Source of the DNA: Globodera rostochiensis
Lineage: Eukaryota; Nematoda; Chromadorea; Rhabditida; Heteroderidae
Assembly (NCBI GenBank): GCA_018350325.1
Contig: JAEVLN010000036.1
Span: 427,531 to 491,530 of the forward strand
Length of the DNA: 64,000 bases
Direction of reading: 5' to 3'
Within the stretch, counting starts at the first letter, position 1. Every line of letters begins with the position of its first letter. A program made the translations under genes and the position numbers. The notes beneath the pieces were generated by a model. That model saw nothing but the letters and a program-made list of their open reading frames with translations, ran no database searches and was not told where the DNA came from. This document shows, piece by piece, positions 33,952 to 45,494 of the stretch.

Positions 33952-34015
33952 CGTACACTGCCTTATCCTCTACACAAGCCCAAACCGTGTTTGTACCGGG
34001 CACACATTTAAATCG
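33952..34015 (-). CDS. Exon candidate preceding 33838-33891
   Basis: Minus frame RFKCVPGTNTVWACVEDKAV then Y and a donor GTTATA. The phase joins the next exon to give ...EDKAVYELPSKGN. W-A-C-V-E-D-K-A-V could correspond to the VANVGDSRAV strand of PP2C, but the GDSR signature is absent. Unassigned secreted-type protein remains possible. Confidence 0.4.
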
Positions 34016-34288
34016 TTTAAATTTAGCTAAAAATAAAGAAAATATGAAAATAATAAATGTTAAATGAAACTAAGATAAAAATTCCAAAGTTATTTAAACT
34101 TTCCTAAAACCTTTTTTAAATATGCTAAATAGAGTTTAATGATTAAGAAAACAAAAGAATCGCACATTATCGTCATTAATAAAAACTATAAGACAGTGCA
34201 AACATATCATAACAAATAGAATAGTTAACTAATAAATAAGATACAATAATAATAACAACACAAAAAATTTTCAATACGAACTTAAATA

Positions 34289-34514
34289 CTAAAAGTACAA
34301 TTTCAAACAAAAAAATTCAATTTGATCGAGAACATAGACCCTTTTACCGCGTGTTACGCGTCGGTCTTTCTCTTTACATTTGATACATTCAACCAATTTA
34401 CCTAAATGACGGCGGAGTGCACCGTTTCCACGTGCTTTTGCAACTAGTGTTGACGCGTGAGTGATTTGGTGATCAACAGGAAAATGTATGCTACCTATAC
34501 ACTTAATCTTCTAT
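34289..34514 (-). CDS. Long open exon candidate, unknown protein
   Basis: About 70 codons open on minus, containing HFPVDHQITHASTLVAKARG, NGALRRHLGKLVECIKCKEK and DRRVTRGKRVYVLDQ. Such length at moderate GC in this window is unlikely by chance. Basic, with CIKCK. No ATG at the start; acceptors TATAGGTAG or AATAG lie just upstream. I do not recognise the family. Confidence 0.5.
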
Positions 34515-34739
34515 TACTACGGATTGATAAATTTGTTCCTTACAAAAACATCAAATAGTTACCTAAGAAAATTCAACATAAAAAAAAAAATTAAAATAGT
34601 ATTAAAAACTCAATAAAAATTAAATAAACAATTTTGTAATGAATTTTAAATATTCAACTTATCTAAATAGGAAAATTTAAGTTGAAAAAATTTAGAAAAA
34701 TGCCAGAGTGATAAAATATATTGCAATATATAAAATTAT

Positions 34740-34802
34740 ATTGCAATATATATTTAGGGAATAGTCTTTTTCCCCCGACTGGCAGCAGAACGTTTGGATA
34801 GA
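34740..34802 (-). CDS. Possible exon, unknown protein
   Basis: Minus frame IYPNVLLPVGGKRLFPKYIL continues into AT-rich sequence. No clean acceptor. Confidence 0.25.
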
Positions 34803-34908
34803 TATAGTTGCTTTTTTTAATCCAAACTTTTGTCAACTATAAAAAACAGCAACCATGTTTTAAAAATGAAAATATATATTCAGTTTCAATGTATATATTT
34901 ATAAAAAC

Positions 34909-34976
34909 AAACATGCCAAAAAATCCGTATAGGACTTATTCAGCACCTCGATTAAATCCATTGGAAGTATTTTAAT
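34909..34976 (-). CDS. Short exon, F-box-like start
   Basis: Minus frame KILPMDLIEVLNKSYTDFLA then CLFL and a stop. LPMDLIEVL is reminiscent of the first helix of F-box domains, and a similar segment (SMDYLIEVFLKSL) lies at 37.4 kb. Too short for a firm domain call. Confidence 0.35.
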
Positions 34977-35264
34977 AAATATTTGAATCGCTACTCAATT
35001 TGATGCTAAACAATTAAGTAGCAAATCTGTTTTTTGTACCTATCATTAATTAAAAATGAAAATAATATTAAATGCCCACTAAATTACAATCAGAAAAATT
35101 GTATAAATTTAAGTTAAATTAAATCAAGTATTTAATAAAGGAAGTTGACAATTAATTATATGGTGAACTTCAAATGAACATAAACGCAAAGATCTTATCG
35201 AATACGCGTCGAAATGTCAAAACCTTTACAAAAAACTCAATTTAAAAAATTTACATAAACTACC

Positions 35265-35325
35265 TTTAAAAAATAGCATCATAATAATAAGGCGAGCTAA
35301 AGGCCTTGCGAGGTCGATGGAATTA
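35265..35325 (-). CDS. Possible exon, unknown protein
   Basis: Minus frame NNSIDLARPLARLIIMML, with GC-rich first half. Could follow the 34.9 kb type exon in a duplicated unit; no firm splice sites. Confidence 0.25.
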
Positions 35326-35762
35326 TTTTTATTGAGGAGGTTTTAATCATTTTTTATGTTGTATAATTTAAATTAATTAAATACAATTGCAAAAATTAAA
35401 TTCATAGCTCAGAGCTGAAGAAAAACTCCAAAAACAAGAAAGCCTCACAACATGGTTTTATAATTGAATACCAATAATTACAGTTTGTACCCAAACAAAT
35501 GAATAAACCTACTAATAGGAAAGAGTAAAAAATTAATTAATTCAAATTTAGATTAAATTAACTTAAATCTCAAAAAATAAATTTATTCCATCTTTAATTA
35601 TTTAGTAATGCAAAGCATAAACCAAAGAAATCGCTTAGATAAAAACAATATTATAATTATGTATTTTAAATTCTCCATTTTCCAAAAAATTTTTGAAAGA
35701 TGCCGCGCAAAAAAATTGTAAAATTGCTAAATGCTCTTTTGTGACAGGAAGTTAAATCAATT

Positions 35763-35958
35763 GATTGTACTAGAGACCGGTCGAGACGAGATCTCGTCTC
35801 GAAATCTCGAAAAATCTCGACGAGATTCTCGTGAAATCTCGTCTCGACATCTCGTCTCGAATAAAACTGAATTTTCGAGATTTTTCGAGATCCGAGATTT
35901 TTTCGAACATCTCGTCTCGAGTCTCGCTCGAAGCTCAAGTCCGGTCTCTAGTTTGTAC
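35763..35958. mobile_element. hAT-type MITE (GAGATCTCG type), single copy
   Basis: The 180-bp element at 35771-35950 has TAGAGACCGG ends in inverse and flanks GATTGTAC and GTTTGTAC (7 of 8 match). The interior is iterated GAGATCTCGTCTCGA. Same family as the two copies inside the foldback element at 28.2-28.6 kb, with a longer middle. Open frames on both strands here are repeat read-through. Confidence 0.85.
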
Positions 35959-36420
35959 CGGTATAACGAATGAAGTGAAGTTAACATAAATTTTGGGTTT
36001 TAATGAAGAAATGCCGAATTCGAATTCAAATTCAAATGAGGATTTTTAATGCGCGATGCGGATTTTAAAAATTTTGAGTTGGTTATAACGCATCAGTCTT
36101 TAAAAATAACTATTATTAGAATAAGATTAGGTGTTTTTAGCAAAGTTTTTAAACTTTTTTTAATGTTTAAGTTTTTTAACAAATTTAAAATTCTCTAATT
36201 TCAAGCTTTTTTTAAAAATTACATGTCAAAGATTACGCCCATTTTTGATGTTTTTATGGGATTTTATTAAAAAAGTAATTTGGTAATTTTTCTCATGCCA
36301 ATACTCTTTATTATATTATATTTTTTTATTGAAAGTTTTCCAACAATTTTCGATTTTCTCTAAATTAATTTGGGCATTTGGTAATCATTATTTTCAAAAT
36401 CTGCACTTACGGCTGTTCAG

Positions 36421-36494
36421 CCGCGGGTGACTGCTTGGTGGTCGGGGAATTCGCAAAGGAGGCTGACGCACGACGTCAACAGCGAACTAGTTAA
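36421..36494 (+). CDS. Exon candidate, plus strand
   Basis: GGCTGTTCAG acceptor opens AGDCLVVGEFAKEADARRQQ then RTS and stop. A second phase is also open. Local sequence 36.0-36.95 kb is T-rich, agreeing with plus. Product unknown. Confidence 0.4.
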
Positions 36495-36587
36495 TAGATT
36501 CATACATATTTTCCTAAATTAGAAAGGTGGCAATTTATGCGAATTTTTAATAACAAAAAAGGCTTTCAAACAAAAAACAACTTTTAC

Positions 36588-36677
36588 CGGCGGAGGGGTT
36601 TTGTGCACAAGCAAGCGAAAAAGATTGGCAAACTGAATGGTTGTAAAACGATTTATTTGGCTGTTTTTTGCTATTAG
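36588..36677 (+). CDS. Exon candidate, plus strand
   Basis: Plus frame RRRGFVHKQAKKIGKLNGCK continues TIYLAVFCY to a stop (29 codons). Basic, nucleic-acid-binding-like composition. No acceptor placed with certainty. Confidence 0.4.
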   Translation, partial: RRRGFVHKQAKKIGKLNGCKTIYLAVFCY

Positions 36678-37319
36678 TATTATTACATTCTGTTAATATT
36701 TAAATTATATTCATATTCTTTTACAAATAGCGTTACATTTATTAAACTAAATAGTTTTCTTGAATAATTGAATAATTTTTTGTAATTTTTGGATTAAAAT
36801 TTAATAATCCTTTTAAATATGTTTTTTAAATATTTGGATTAATTATAATGATGAAATATTTTTACCCGCGTATTTTGTTTCTTATATTATTAGACTTTGC
36901 GAAGGATATAAGCTAAGACTTAGTCAAAACATTGCAAAGAAAAATGTCTTTATTATGATGAAGTGAATTTGTAGTTAAAAGATTATAAATAAAAAAAAAA
37001 TTGGAAATACGAATTCTGAAAGACTCAATATATGTTGAAATTGACAAAAACAAACCAATTCAATTAAATTTTTAAAACAAATTAATTAAAAAGAAAAGAA
37101 TGATAAAAAAATAATTGATTTAAAATGCAAACAAAACTTAAAAAGAAAATAAAAATACGCTTTAAAATAAACGTAACGAAGGGCTGACATCTATTTTAGT
37201 TTTTTAACGCAATGAAATATATTAGCAATCAATTAAAATTGTCAAGTCAATAAAAGCCAAAACGTAAAAAATTAATAATGCTGTTTAACATAAGTAAACA
37301 ATCCAGCAGTTGTTTATTT

Positions 37320-37422
37320 TTATTGTATCGAAATCAAATTGTCTTCTCTGTAATCTGCAGAACCTGACCACATGAGAGATTTCAAAAAAACTTCGATCAG
37401 GTAGTCCATAGAACAAAGTAGA
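37320..37422 (-). CDS. Exon candidate, weak F-box-like motif
   Basis: After GGTAG on minus: LLCSMDYLIEVFLKSLMWSG continuing SADYREDNLISIQ to a stop (33 codons). The segment MD(Y)LIEVFLKSL resembles the LPMDLIEVLNKS island at 34.9 kb. Possibly diverged copies of one exon. Confidence 0.45.
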
Positions 37423-37707
37423 CTACCTTACTTCAAATTACTCAATAAAATTAATTCGATGCATTCAATTATTTTTTCTTCAAATTAAATGTTCAAATTT
37501 AAACTTAGGTAATTTATAAATAATAAAATATAAATTTATTCTTATTAGCGTTTATTTCAATTTAAATTTGAAACAAAATCAAATTACAAATCATGAATTA
37601 AATTACAAAAAAAAGAAACTAAAAATTTTAATAAAATTTAAAATGCAAATGATTGAGTAAAAAAAGCCTTAAACAATCAATTTATACAATTGAAATAAAT
37701 ATTTCCT

Positions 37708-37905
37708 TTAACAACAATTTAATACAGCCATAAAAAATTCAAAACAAATTTTTAATATTAAATTTCTCGAATCATAAGCTAGATTTGTAAGCGCTTGCAC
37801 TGAAATTTTAACATTTTTGTGAATACTTAATTTTTTGAAATCTAATAGGCGACGGCATCGCTCGATATGGGGGAAGACGTTGATCATATGGCGGCAATCA
37901 ATTTT
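37708..37905 (-). CDS. 65-codon open exon, leucine-rich-repeat-like
   Basis: Minus frame IDCRHMINVFPHIERCRRLL, then DFKKLSIHKNVKISVQALTN, then LAYDSRNLILKICFEFF and a stop. From its internal ATG it is 59 codons. The spacing C..L..FKKLSIHKNV.IS..AL..LA..S.NL..L resembles AMN1/F-box-type leucine-rich repeats. The first third is GC-richer and is the most reliable part; a real exon could stop sooner. Confidence 0.5.
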   Translation of the reverse strand, partial: KIDCRHMINVFPHIERCRRLLDFKKLSIHKNVKISVQALTNLAYDSRNLILKICFEFFMAVLNCC

Positions 37906-38250
37906 TTAAATGAAAATAAAACGGCATAATATGTAATTAATAGTAGCCAGATTCAACAAAATCACAACGCTTAAAAATTATTCAAAATCAATCTTCCAAA
38001 TTTTGACTCACATGAATCTTCATGAAAATAATTCCAATAGATTGAAACCCAAATTAAAAATAATAAAAGTTGTAAATAAATATGTTGATTCCAATGCAAG
38101 GCTTTTATTTTATAAAAATAAAACACTTCAATGTTTAAAATTTGAACATCTCATTATTACTCCTCTATAAAAGCAATTGTTATATTTTACTAATGAAAAT
38201 CTATTTCTAAATATTAGGTGTGATGGTTAAATTTTAATTTTAACACCAGA

Positions 38251-38355
38251 ATGGAATTTTGGAAAGAAAGTATGGAAGTCGGCCGCATTACAAACAAAAA
38301 TTTAATCCGTGAGCGGGTTTTCCCCGATCAAGATGAAGCAAAATCTAACGAAGCA
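38251..38355 (+). CDS. ATG-led ORF against the domain strand
   Basis: ATG opens MEFWKESMEVGRITNKNLIR and continues ERVFPDQDEAKSNEA to a GTATAT donor; unspliced it stays open to 50 codons. Charged and well balanced. It lies on plus in a minus-type domain, so it is either a small nested gene or chance. Minus is also open in pieces. Confidence 0.4.
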
Positions 38356-38947
38356 GTATATATAAAATTTAAAATGAATAAATCATTAATCATAATAAAT
38401 TGAATTCCATAAATCAAATACTAAATATATTTAAAAGATTCGATTTTATTACTGTCCATACAATGTGAGTTACGGTATAATTTATAATATTTGAATGATT
38501 GTGTTTATCAATTGAAAACAATAAAATAAGACATTAAATCCATTTAGGTATGTATATAAACAATACCCAACCGTCTCATATACTACTTAATAAAAACTAC
38601 AAAACGAAATTATGCAAATAATAATTTAAACTGCTGATATTATATTAAGAATGGCAATAAAAAAGTATCGTGTTTCAAAAATTATTTTCCAACTTAATGA
38701 TTAACTTAAAACTGTGTTAATTGTTCATGAATTTGAAAATATTAACTCTGCACTATAAACAGAAAATTGAGTAAACTAATTATATTCATTTAGCATCAAA
38801 GAATATTCCTTTAAAAACCCCATGATTATACAAATTATTTATAATTTTTTTAATAAAAAAAGGAACACAACAATTTTAATCGAAGATTTTAAATAATATG
38901 AAAATTATTTAAAACACAAGCATAAAATGTTTAGACTTCTAACAGTA

Positions 38948-39012
38948 TGGTTGGTAGTGTATATAACTTACTCTATGCAAACTGGCAGAATTGGGCCGAG
39001 AGCAATTTGAGT
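38948..39012. CDS. Coding-like island, strand unresolved
   Basis: Plus frame MVGSVYNLLYANWQNWAESN has an ATG; minus frame TQIALGPILPVCIE ends at a consensus GTAAGT donor. Minus fits the domain better. Confidence 0.25.
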
Positions 39013-39714
39013 AAAAATTAAAACGTTCTAAGCTTATTTATATCAAAAATACAGTGATTAAACCAATAAATAACATATAATAAAGAACACAAATATATAA
39101 AAATTTCAAATAAAAACTAATTAAGAACAATATTATTAATTAACATAAACACAGCATTTTGAATAGAATCCAAACTTAATTTATGCATGAATAATTTTAT
39201 AACATGTATTCATAGCTGCAATAAATCAAAAACATTGGGTTAAATATTACTGATTTTATCAATATTTGACATAGTTAAAAAATTCAAAAAAATATTAAAC
39301 TAATTCGTTACAGCAAAAGTACAAAGCACAGCAGAATCATTTTTTGAATTGTCCCAAGCAGGGTTGCAACGGATCATCCGAAATCCGTTATCCGAAATCC
39401 GGTGTTTTTCTCAATCCGATATCCGAAATCCGATCCGACAAATTTTGGGCGCCAATCCGATATCCGAAATTCGATCCGACAAATTTTGGCAAATCCGGTC
39501 CGAAATCCGGATAATTGTCCGATATGATTGAATACAAAAAATGAACCAAAGAGTAAAATATAATAGCATACCGAAGGGCTTAACCAGGGTTCGCAGATGA
39601 AAATTTTCAAAATCCTTATTTGGTAGGCAAAAAACCTCATTTGGGACCAAAAAACCTCATTTTGCTAAAATCATGTTTTTTTTTGCGCGCGGTTTTACCA
39701 AATACTTTTTTATT

Positions 39715-39752
39715 GGGGGGGGGGGTCGGCGGTGCCGATAGGCGCCGCCGAG
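39715..39752. repeat. Shared GC-rich hairpin module, copy 8
   Basis: GGCGGTGCCGATAGGCGCCG, next to a run of ten G. Opposite orientation to copy 9, 200 bases away. Confidence 0.75.
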
Positions 39753-39942
39753 AAAATTTTCCGCATTTTTTTACTCAGATTGCAACTAAATTTGCAGAAG
39801 ATGTGATGCTTTTTTGCTTTAAAAAAATTGAAAATGGCGTTTTCTTATTAAGAAAATTCCCAATTAGATATTTCAAACCGGAAAACTTTTACATTTTTTT
39901 GACCAATTTTCTTAACAAATTCACATCAAAAATACAAAAATT

Positions 39943-39972
39943 TTCTCGGCGGCGCCTATCGGCACCGCCGAC
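39943..39972. repeat. Shared GC-rich hairpin module, copy 9
   Basis: CGGCGGCGCCTATCGGCACC followed by GCCGACC and a run of C. Forms the second arm of the element's inner inverted repeat with copy 8. Confidence 0.75.
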
Positions 39973-41225
39973 CTCCCCCCCCCCAACCCGCAAGCAGAAT
40001 TCGCAAAAAAATTTTGTATTTTTGAAAAATGAAAATCGACAAAATTTTTAGTTAAATTTCAACAATAATTCTAAGAATCGACTTTTTTTTGGCTTCCCCC
40101 CCCCCCTCTAAAATTTTTCTGGTTACGGCCCTGGATGGGAAGTTAAACTTTTTCTTCATCATAATTTGCCCATTTGCGATTTTTCTTATTGAACTTGAGT
40201 GTTACATGAATAAATTATCATTTCCCGGAAATCTTCTAAAAAAACACCAAAATTTCAGTTTTTTTCCACTAAAAAATTTTTTCATCCGAAATCCGTTATC
40301 CGATATCCGAAATCCGGTGTTTTTTCAAATCCGATATCCGAAATCCGATCCGACAAATTTTGGGTTATCCGATCCGAAATCCGTATCCGACTTTTTTCTC
40401 AAGAACAATCCGATCCGAAATCCGTATCCGACTTTTTTCCCAATCCGTTGCAACCCTGGTCCGAAGTAAACAATTAATATTTTAAATGATTATATAAATC
40501 CATGCCGGATAAGAAGATAGATATATTCTGCAAAAAACTCACAAACGTTTGTCTTATAATTTTTTTTATTTATTGTTCCATTTTCGTAATAGAGGTTTGT
40601 TTGTTTTTTTAAAACTTTTCTCGTTTTGGGAACCCCTGTTGGTATACTGTAGGAGTAACAGGGAATATTTGCCTCACGGAATTTGAAATTTTCAATCATT
40701 TTTGCTATATTTATATGACTTCCACTTTGAATGCGTTACTCTATATATATATTTGATATTAAATTTTACTTTCATTTTTATTGTTTACGTTGAAAAAATA
40801 ATCAAACATGTAATTATTAATGATCTTTTTACAGTTTCGCCGCCTGAAATAGACGATTCTAGCAATTAAATTTAACAAAAATATTCAAAAGTGATAATTA
40901 AGCATTAATTTTATTAATTCTCAAACTAAATAAGAAACATTTGTTCTTAAATGGAAATGCAAAAAATGAAGTTCTTTCGCCTTAGCACATTATTAAAACT
41001 CAATTAAAATCAAAATTATTTTAAAACGTAATCAATATTTTAAATATTAAGACGTCAAGTTTTGCTTGCGTCTTAAAAAAAGAAACTAAAAATATAAAAC
41101 AAAAATTAAAAATAAATGTTCAACAAATAAAAAAGTGGAATATTTTAAAAAACCACTATCACGCATGAGTTAAAATTAAAAATTAAAAAAAATCTTTCTT
41201 TAAAAAATAATCCAACTTGCCAATA

Positions 41226-41323
41226 CTAAAAAGTGCATGGTATTTTCATCCTCCTTTTAAGGCGCGCTAGAAAAGTCAATGGCCAATTGAATTTGGAGCA
41301 ATCAGTGGTCCCCGCCATGAGCC
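41226..41323 (-). CDS. Exon candidate or short ORF
   Basis: Minus frame MAGTTDCSKFNWPLTFLARL continues KRRMKIPCTF to a stop, with ATTAAG as possible acceptor just before the ATG. GC-rich relative to the flanks. No family recognised. Confidence 0.45.
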
Positions 41324-43669
41324 CTTAATTATTAAGTCTTAACATCCATTACAATGGCCGAAATCCTGCATTTTAATTTGTGTATTTAAAATAAATTATA
41401 CATTTATAAAATTAAACAACCCAATATTGTCTACAAAAAAATAAATCATCAAAGCTTAAAAAAGATATTGCTTAAACCAAAATATATAAATCAGCCAAAT
41501 TTACATAAAAATAGTCAAAAGGAGAAATACCAAGATTTTCATTTGCAAATAATTAATAAAATTGCCAAAAAAATGTACGCAAACCCATTATTAATAAAAA
41601 ATTTAAAATAAATAACAGTGTACGCTTTGACTTAGAAATAAAATATAATATTTCGGAAAATAAAAATTTAGAAATATTGGAATTTATAAATTCCGAATCA
41701 GTCAGACTTCTAATCAGAAAAATTTGGGTGCAGCTTCGTTGCATTTTAAAAGAATCACAAGCAACATATGAAAATAATTATTTGGCAAAATAAATACAAT
41801 AAGACCCATTAAATTAAAAAGGTTTTAATTCCTCAGGATGATCCATATAAAATAATATGCATTATGAAAATAAATTTATTAAAAAAAAATAGTTTTGTAC
41901 CAAAAAAATGAGTTAAGATCAAGCTAAAATTAAATTTGAGCCTACAAATAATACAACTTCATCATCAAAGTTGATATTAATTACTACGAAACAGACTTGA
42001 GAGCTCATAAAGATAAAAGTCGAAGAAAAATCGTAAAGTAAGTAAAAAAGCATATTATTACTAACAAAATAATTTAGCTAAAAATTATTGCAATAAGAAA
42101 TTTAAAAAAATTAATTAATTTTCCATCAGAAATTGTACTTTTTCAAAAATTACAAGGCTGAAATAAAAAGATAACGACGTAATTAAATAGTAAGGTGCTT
42201 AGATAAGAACTTAAAATACGTGTTTAATTACAAAATCAAACAAAATCATAGATTTCTTATAAAAATTGAATATATTAAGCAACGACCTTATATATATATT
42301 TGGAGGGATACTAGGCACACGTATTCAAAATTAAAACAGAAAAAATATATTTATAAATTAAAATTATTGTTGAGTTTGAATAATCTTAATTTGTATATAA
42401 TTATTATAAAATATTATGCCTTATCCAATAAGTTTATTTTTATAAAAATCTTAATGTTTAGCGTACGTTTTATAAACTGGCCTCATGGCTTCATAAAATG
42501 CAATGGCTTTACAATAGAATATACAGATTTTACCCTTTTTTATGACGAAATCAATGCCCGATGGTTCACGTTTCAAATACTATTATGAAAAAAATCCCTC
42601 TGTTTTTAAAACTCACAAAATAAAGTAATGCAAAATATATTTTGCCTTAATAATAATGAATAATAAAATACTTTTTTTAAATTAATAACAAAATATTAAG
42701 AAATAATATAATTCATTTTAAAAATTATGCTGGACCAAGAATTTCACCAAAGTAAAAAAAAATAATGCTTACAAATAAATAAATTGAAAATATTATTTAA
42801 ATATCCTTACCCAAGGTATTCTACAAAAAGCTAAAAAATACAGATTTTTTGTCTAGTTGTATTTTAAAATTTGAAAAGAAATATCAATAAAATATTTTAA
42901 AAAGCAACAAGCATAACAGTTTTAGTACCAGCAAAATGAAAAGCTATACTTTTTAAACTAACCAACGCAAACAAAAAAGATGCAATCAAAAGCTTCAAGT
43001 ATTTAAAAGGACAAGCAACAAATAATAATTTAAAGTTTAATAAAATTAAAAAATGGAAATATTTGCCATCAATCAATAATTTGAAAAAGGTGGAGAAATT
43101 TATTTTTTTTAATATCATTTAAAAAATTTAATGACAAAAATTTAACAAAAAGTTGGATTCAGGCCAACGAACTCCTAATAATAAAATGTATGTAAAAATG
43201 CATCAGCTTGGGCAATTAAATAAAATATACTACAAAAAAATGACTTACCTCAATAAATGAATTTTAATGCACTTGAACTGATTTGACGACCATATTTTTG
43301 AACAAGAATTAAATATGCATTCTAAAAATCAAGCATTAAAAACGGCTTTAACCGAAATTTGCTTCAAAAAAATATTAAAGGCACAAAATTAAGCAGTTAC
43401 TTGAGACATGTAAGCAAGTAAAAATTAATTTATGGCTTTAATCAAAAACTAAAATTTATTTATAAACAATTAGTTGTAAATGATTAAACAAAAGTTTCGA
43501 GTTATAATGATAATTTTTCAAAAGTTAAGTGAATTAAATTAGCCCAGAAAAAGGAGCATGAGAGCAATTTTTACCCAAAACTCCGCTATATTGACTGGCA
43601 GTGTGCCCATTTGCAAAAATAATAAAAAACGATAATAAATGTGAATAAATTAGTCCATAACAAAATATC

Positions 43670-43774
43670 TGCACTTTTTCCCAATGAAATCGACACTGGG
43701 ATGGGAGCGGAAACCCTGGCTAGAACGTATGTGGAGCAAATGAGGGCATTCACCCAAAGTAAACAAGCGTGCAT
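43670..43774 (-). CDS. Possible first exon with signal-peptide-like start
   Basis: Minus ATG opens MHACLLWVNALICSTYVLAR followed by VSAPIPVSISLGKS. The hydrophobic start with small residues could be a signal peptide. The open frame extends to 43586 but turns AT-rich, so a donor near GGAAAAA/GTGCAG is likely. GTAG/CAG upstream could instead be an acceptor. Confidence 0.4.
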
Positions 43775-44403
43775 CTGCTACCATGAGATGTTATATCATT
43801 AGAAGCAATCTAAAAAGCAAAATATAATATAATTTTTTGTTTAACATAGCATAAGTGTTAAATAAATTATAAAAGTCTTAAATCACCCATCATTAGAAGC
43901 GATCTATTATGCAGCGGCCATACAATATTATAATTTTAATCAAATAAAAAAAATTATAAACCAAAAATTACTATTCAGCTGAAACAAATCCCATCAATTA
44001 AAAGAATTCAAACAAGATAATTTAAAGTCTTTTGTTCTTAATCTAAACTCGTCTAAGATAATAATATTACTTTTCTAATTCAAATAATTTTTCTAAGCTT
44101 AACGAATCTGACCAAATCTATAAAGCAATAAATAATAGCCCACGCATTGAAAAATATTATTATGCCAATATTATATATGGTGTCATATCAATATATTATG
44201 CTCTTTGAAATTTTTAATATAAATTGAATTACCGCGAAGAATAATGCCAATTATAATATGACATTTGATCTTTCGTCTCAAACTTTTATCGTCTCAATAC
44301 TTTTACTTTATTTTTGGCTTTTTATTTAAATTCATTTATTTTAATTCAGAAAAAGCGACGAACTGTTTGACGATTGTTAAATTTAAGATAAAAAAATTTT
44401 AAA

Positions 44404-44502
44404 ATGTATTCGTATAAGCGCGATGCTGTGAATTTACTCGTCAACACAATAACGGAGCTGCAAGCCGAGAACGAGAAGTTGAAAGCATTCAATATATTTT
44501 GA
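44404..44502 (+). CDS. 32-codon ORF with leucine-zipper-like helix
   Basis: ATG opens MYSYKRDAVNLLVNTITELQ and continues AENEKLKAFNIF. The series L..L(V)..ITELQAENEKLKA has heptad spacing typical of a coiled coil. Just upstream, AATTCAG at 44350 follows a T-rich tract, so a small plus-strand unit may lie inside the minus domain. The minus strand is open too but less protein-like. Confidence 0.4.
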   Translation: MYSYKRDAVNLLVNTITELQAENEKLKAFNIF

Positions 44503-45364
44503 ATTTTAATTGAAAGGACTCCAAAAGTAGGGCAAATCAATACTATTTTAAACAAACTATTAATTTTGCTGAAATTTATATACAAATTAATATAAAACTA
44601 TATATTAAAATTTTGATCAACAGCAGCATATAAACGACACTCAATATATTTCTAAAAGATGTTGCTAATAATTTTAACAAATCAATGCGGGAATTACTAA
44701 ATTTAATCGAATATGATAAAACCAACTTTTTTATTTAATTATATTGTACCTATAATTTAACTAAAGAATATATATACAACTAAATTAGGTAATTAAATAA
44801 TATTATTTGTAATTGTTATATTTTAAAAAAGGGTATGAACATGAAAGATAAAATTTTCACGATTGGAAACAAATATTAAAATCTCTTTATATGATGACAT
44901 GCGTACCAAAGAAAAATTTTTGAATTTTAATACGATTAAAATTAATTAATATTAAAATAAATTGTATAAATTAAATCGCTTAAAAATTTATATACTAATT
45001 AATATAAAGCTCAAAATAAAGTTTTTAGTAAGTGCAAATGCAGATGAGATCAACAGCAGCTTATAAACGCCACTCAAAATATTCATGTATAAAAACTAAT
45101 TTATAAAATTTAAAATGAACATAGCGATAAAATATGAAAAACTCAAATAATATAGCCGGAAAATAAACTCTTTAAAATATAAATTCATTAACTAGATGTT
45201 AATAAATTGGTGGTACCGTTTTCCCCAACTCCCACTCAAATTACCGAAAAAAAATTAATATATTAAAAAATGAAGTAAGCAAAAGATAACGAAACTTGTC
45301 TTAAGATACTTAAATATTCAATAACAAATAGACTGACAAATCCCTTCTAATGCGCATTTCATTT

Positions 45365-45480
45365 TCATCTTTTGTGAATGGGAATAATTATGCCCGCGCA
45401 TTTCGAATAATAAAGCAAATTCATATGAAAAAATTTTAAGGTTTGATTAACATGTAAAAAGGCAAAATTTGTTTATCATT
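45365..45480 (+). repeat. Paralogous block A, copy at 45.4 kb
   Basis: GAATGGGAATAATTATGCCC...CATTTCGAATAATAAAG and GGTTTGATTAACATGTAAAA match 61225-61330 directly; the first part matches 7560-7640 in reverse. The frame NGNNYARAFRIIKQ is open. Confidence 0.65.
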
Positions 45481-45494
45481 TTAAGGAAGTTTGC

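Larger units (their letters stand above)
31100..36000 (-). other. A-rich domain, predicted minus-strand transcription
   Basis: Minus is T-rich, and islands at 31.6, 33.8-34.0, 34.3-34.5, 34.9 and 35.3 kb read best on minus. A hAT MITE occupies 32.24-33.27 kb and another 35.77-35.95 kb. The rest shows only AT-rich sequence. Confidence 0.4.
36000..36950 (+). other. Short T-rich domain
   Basis: Plus strand T-rich, bracketed by A-rich sequence, with two plus-strand exon candidates. May be a small gene opposite in direction to its neighbours. Confidence 0.3.
39351..40466. mobile_element. hAT-type MITE with ATCCGAAATCCG iterated ends
   Basis: The element at 39359-40458 has CAGGGTTGCAACGGAT ends in inverse and flanks GTCCCAAG and GTCCGAAG (7 of 8). 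Subterminal blocks iterate CCGATATCCGAAATCCGAT. The middle holds two hairpin modules in opposite orientation (near 39722 and 39945), so the core is itself a large inverted repeat. The 143- and 126-codon frames inside are repeat and proline-rich read-through, not a transposase. Confidence 0.85.
36960..45400 (-). other. A-rich domain, predicted minus-strand transcription
   Basis: Minus is T-rich except for a small T-rich patch at 44.18-44.35 kb. Islands at 37.4, 37.8, 41.3 and 43.7 kb read on minus. Between 38.4-38.9, 39.05-39.35, 40.47-41.2, 41.75-43.5 and 44.55-45.35 kb I see no supported feature. Confidence 0.4.

Noticed and set aside
35666..35990. 80-90-codon frames rich in Arg, Ser and Glu
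   Set aside because: Read-through of the GAGATCTCG MITE; strand-symmetric and repetitive.
39620..40469. Open frames of 143 and 126 codons on plus
   Set aside because: They lie inside the ATCCGAAATCCG-type MITE and are made of hairpin, poly-C/poly-G and iterated motif sequence. No transposase or other domain is visible.
42220..42588. 122-codon plus frame
   Set aside because: Long but dominated by Ile, Lys, Tyr and Asn from AT-rich DNA, opposite to the domain strand; only the last 30 codons look mixed. No domain recognised, so left out of the features.
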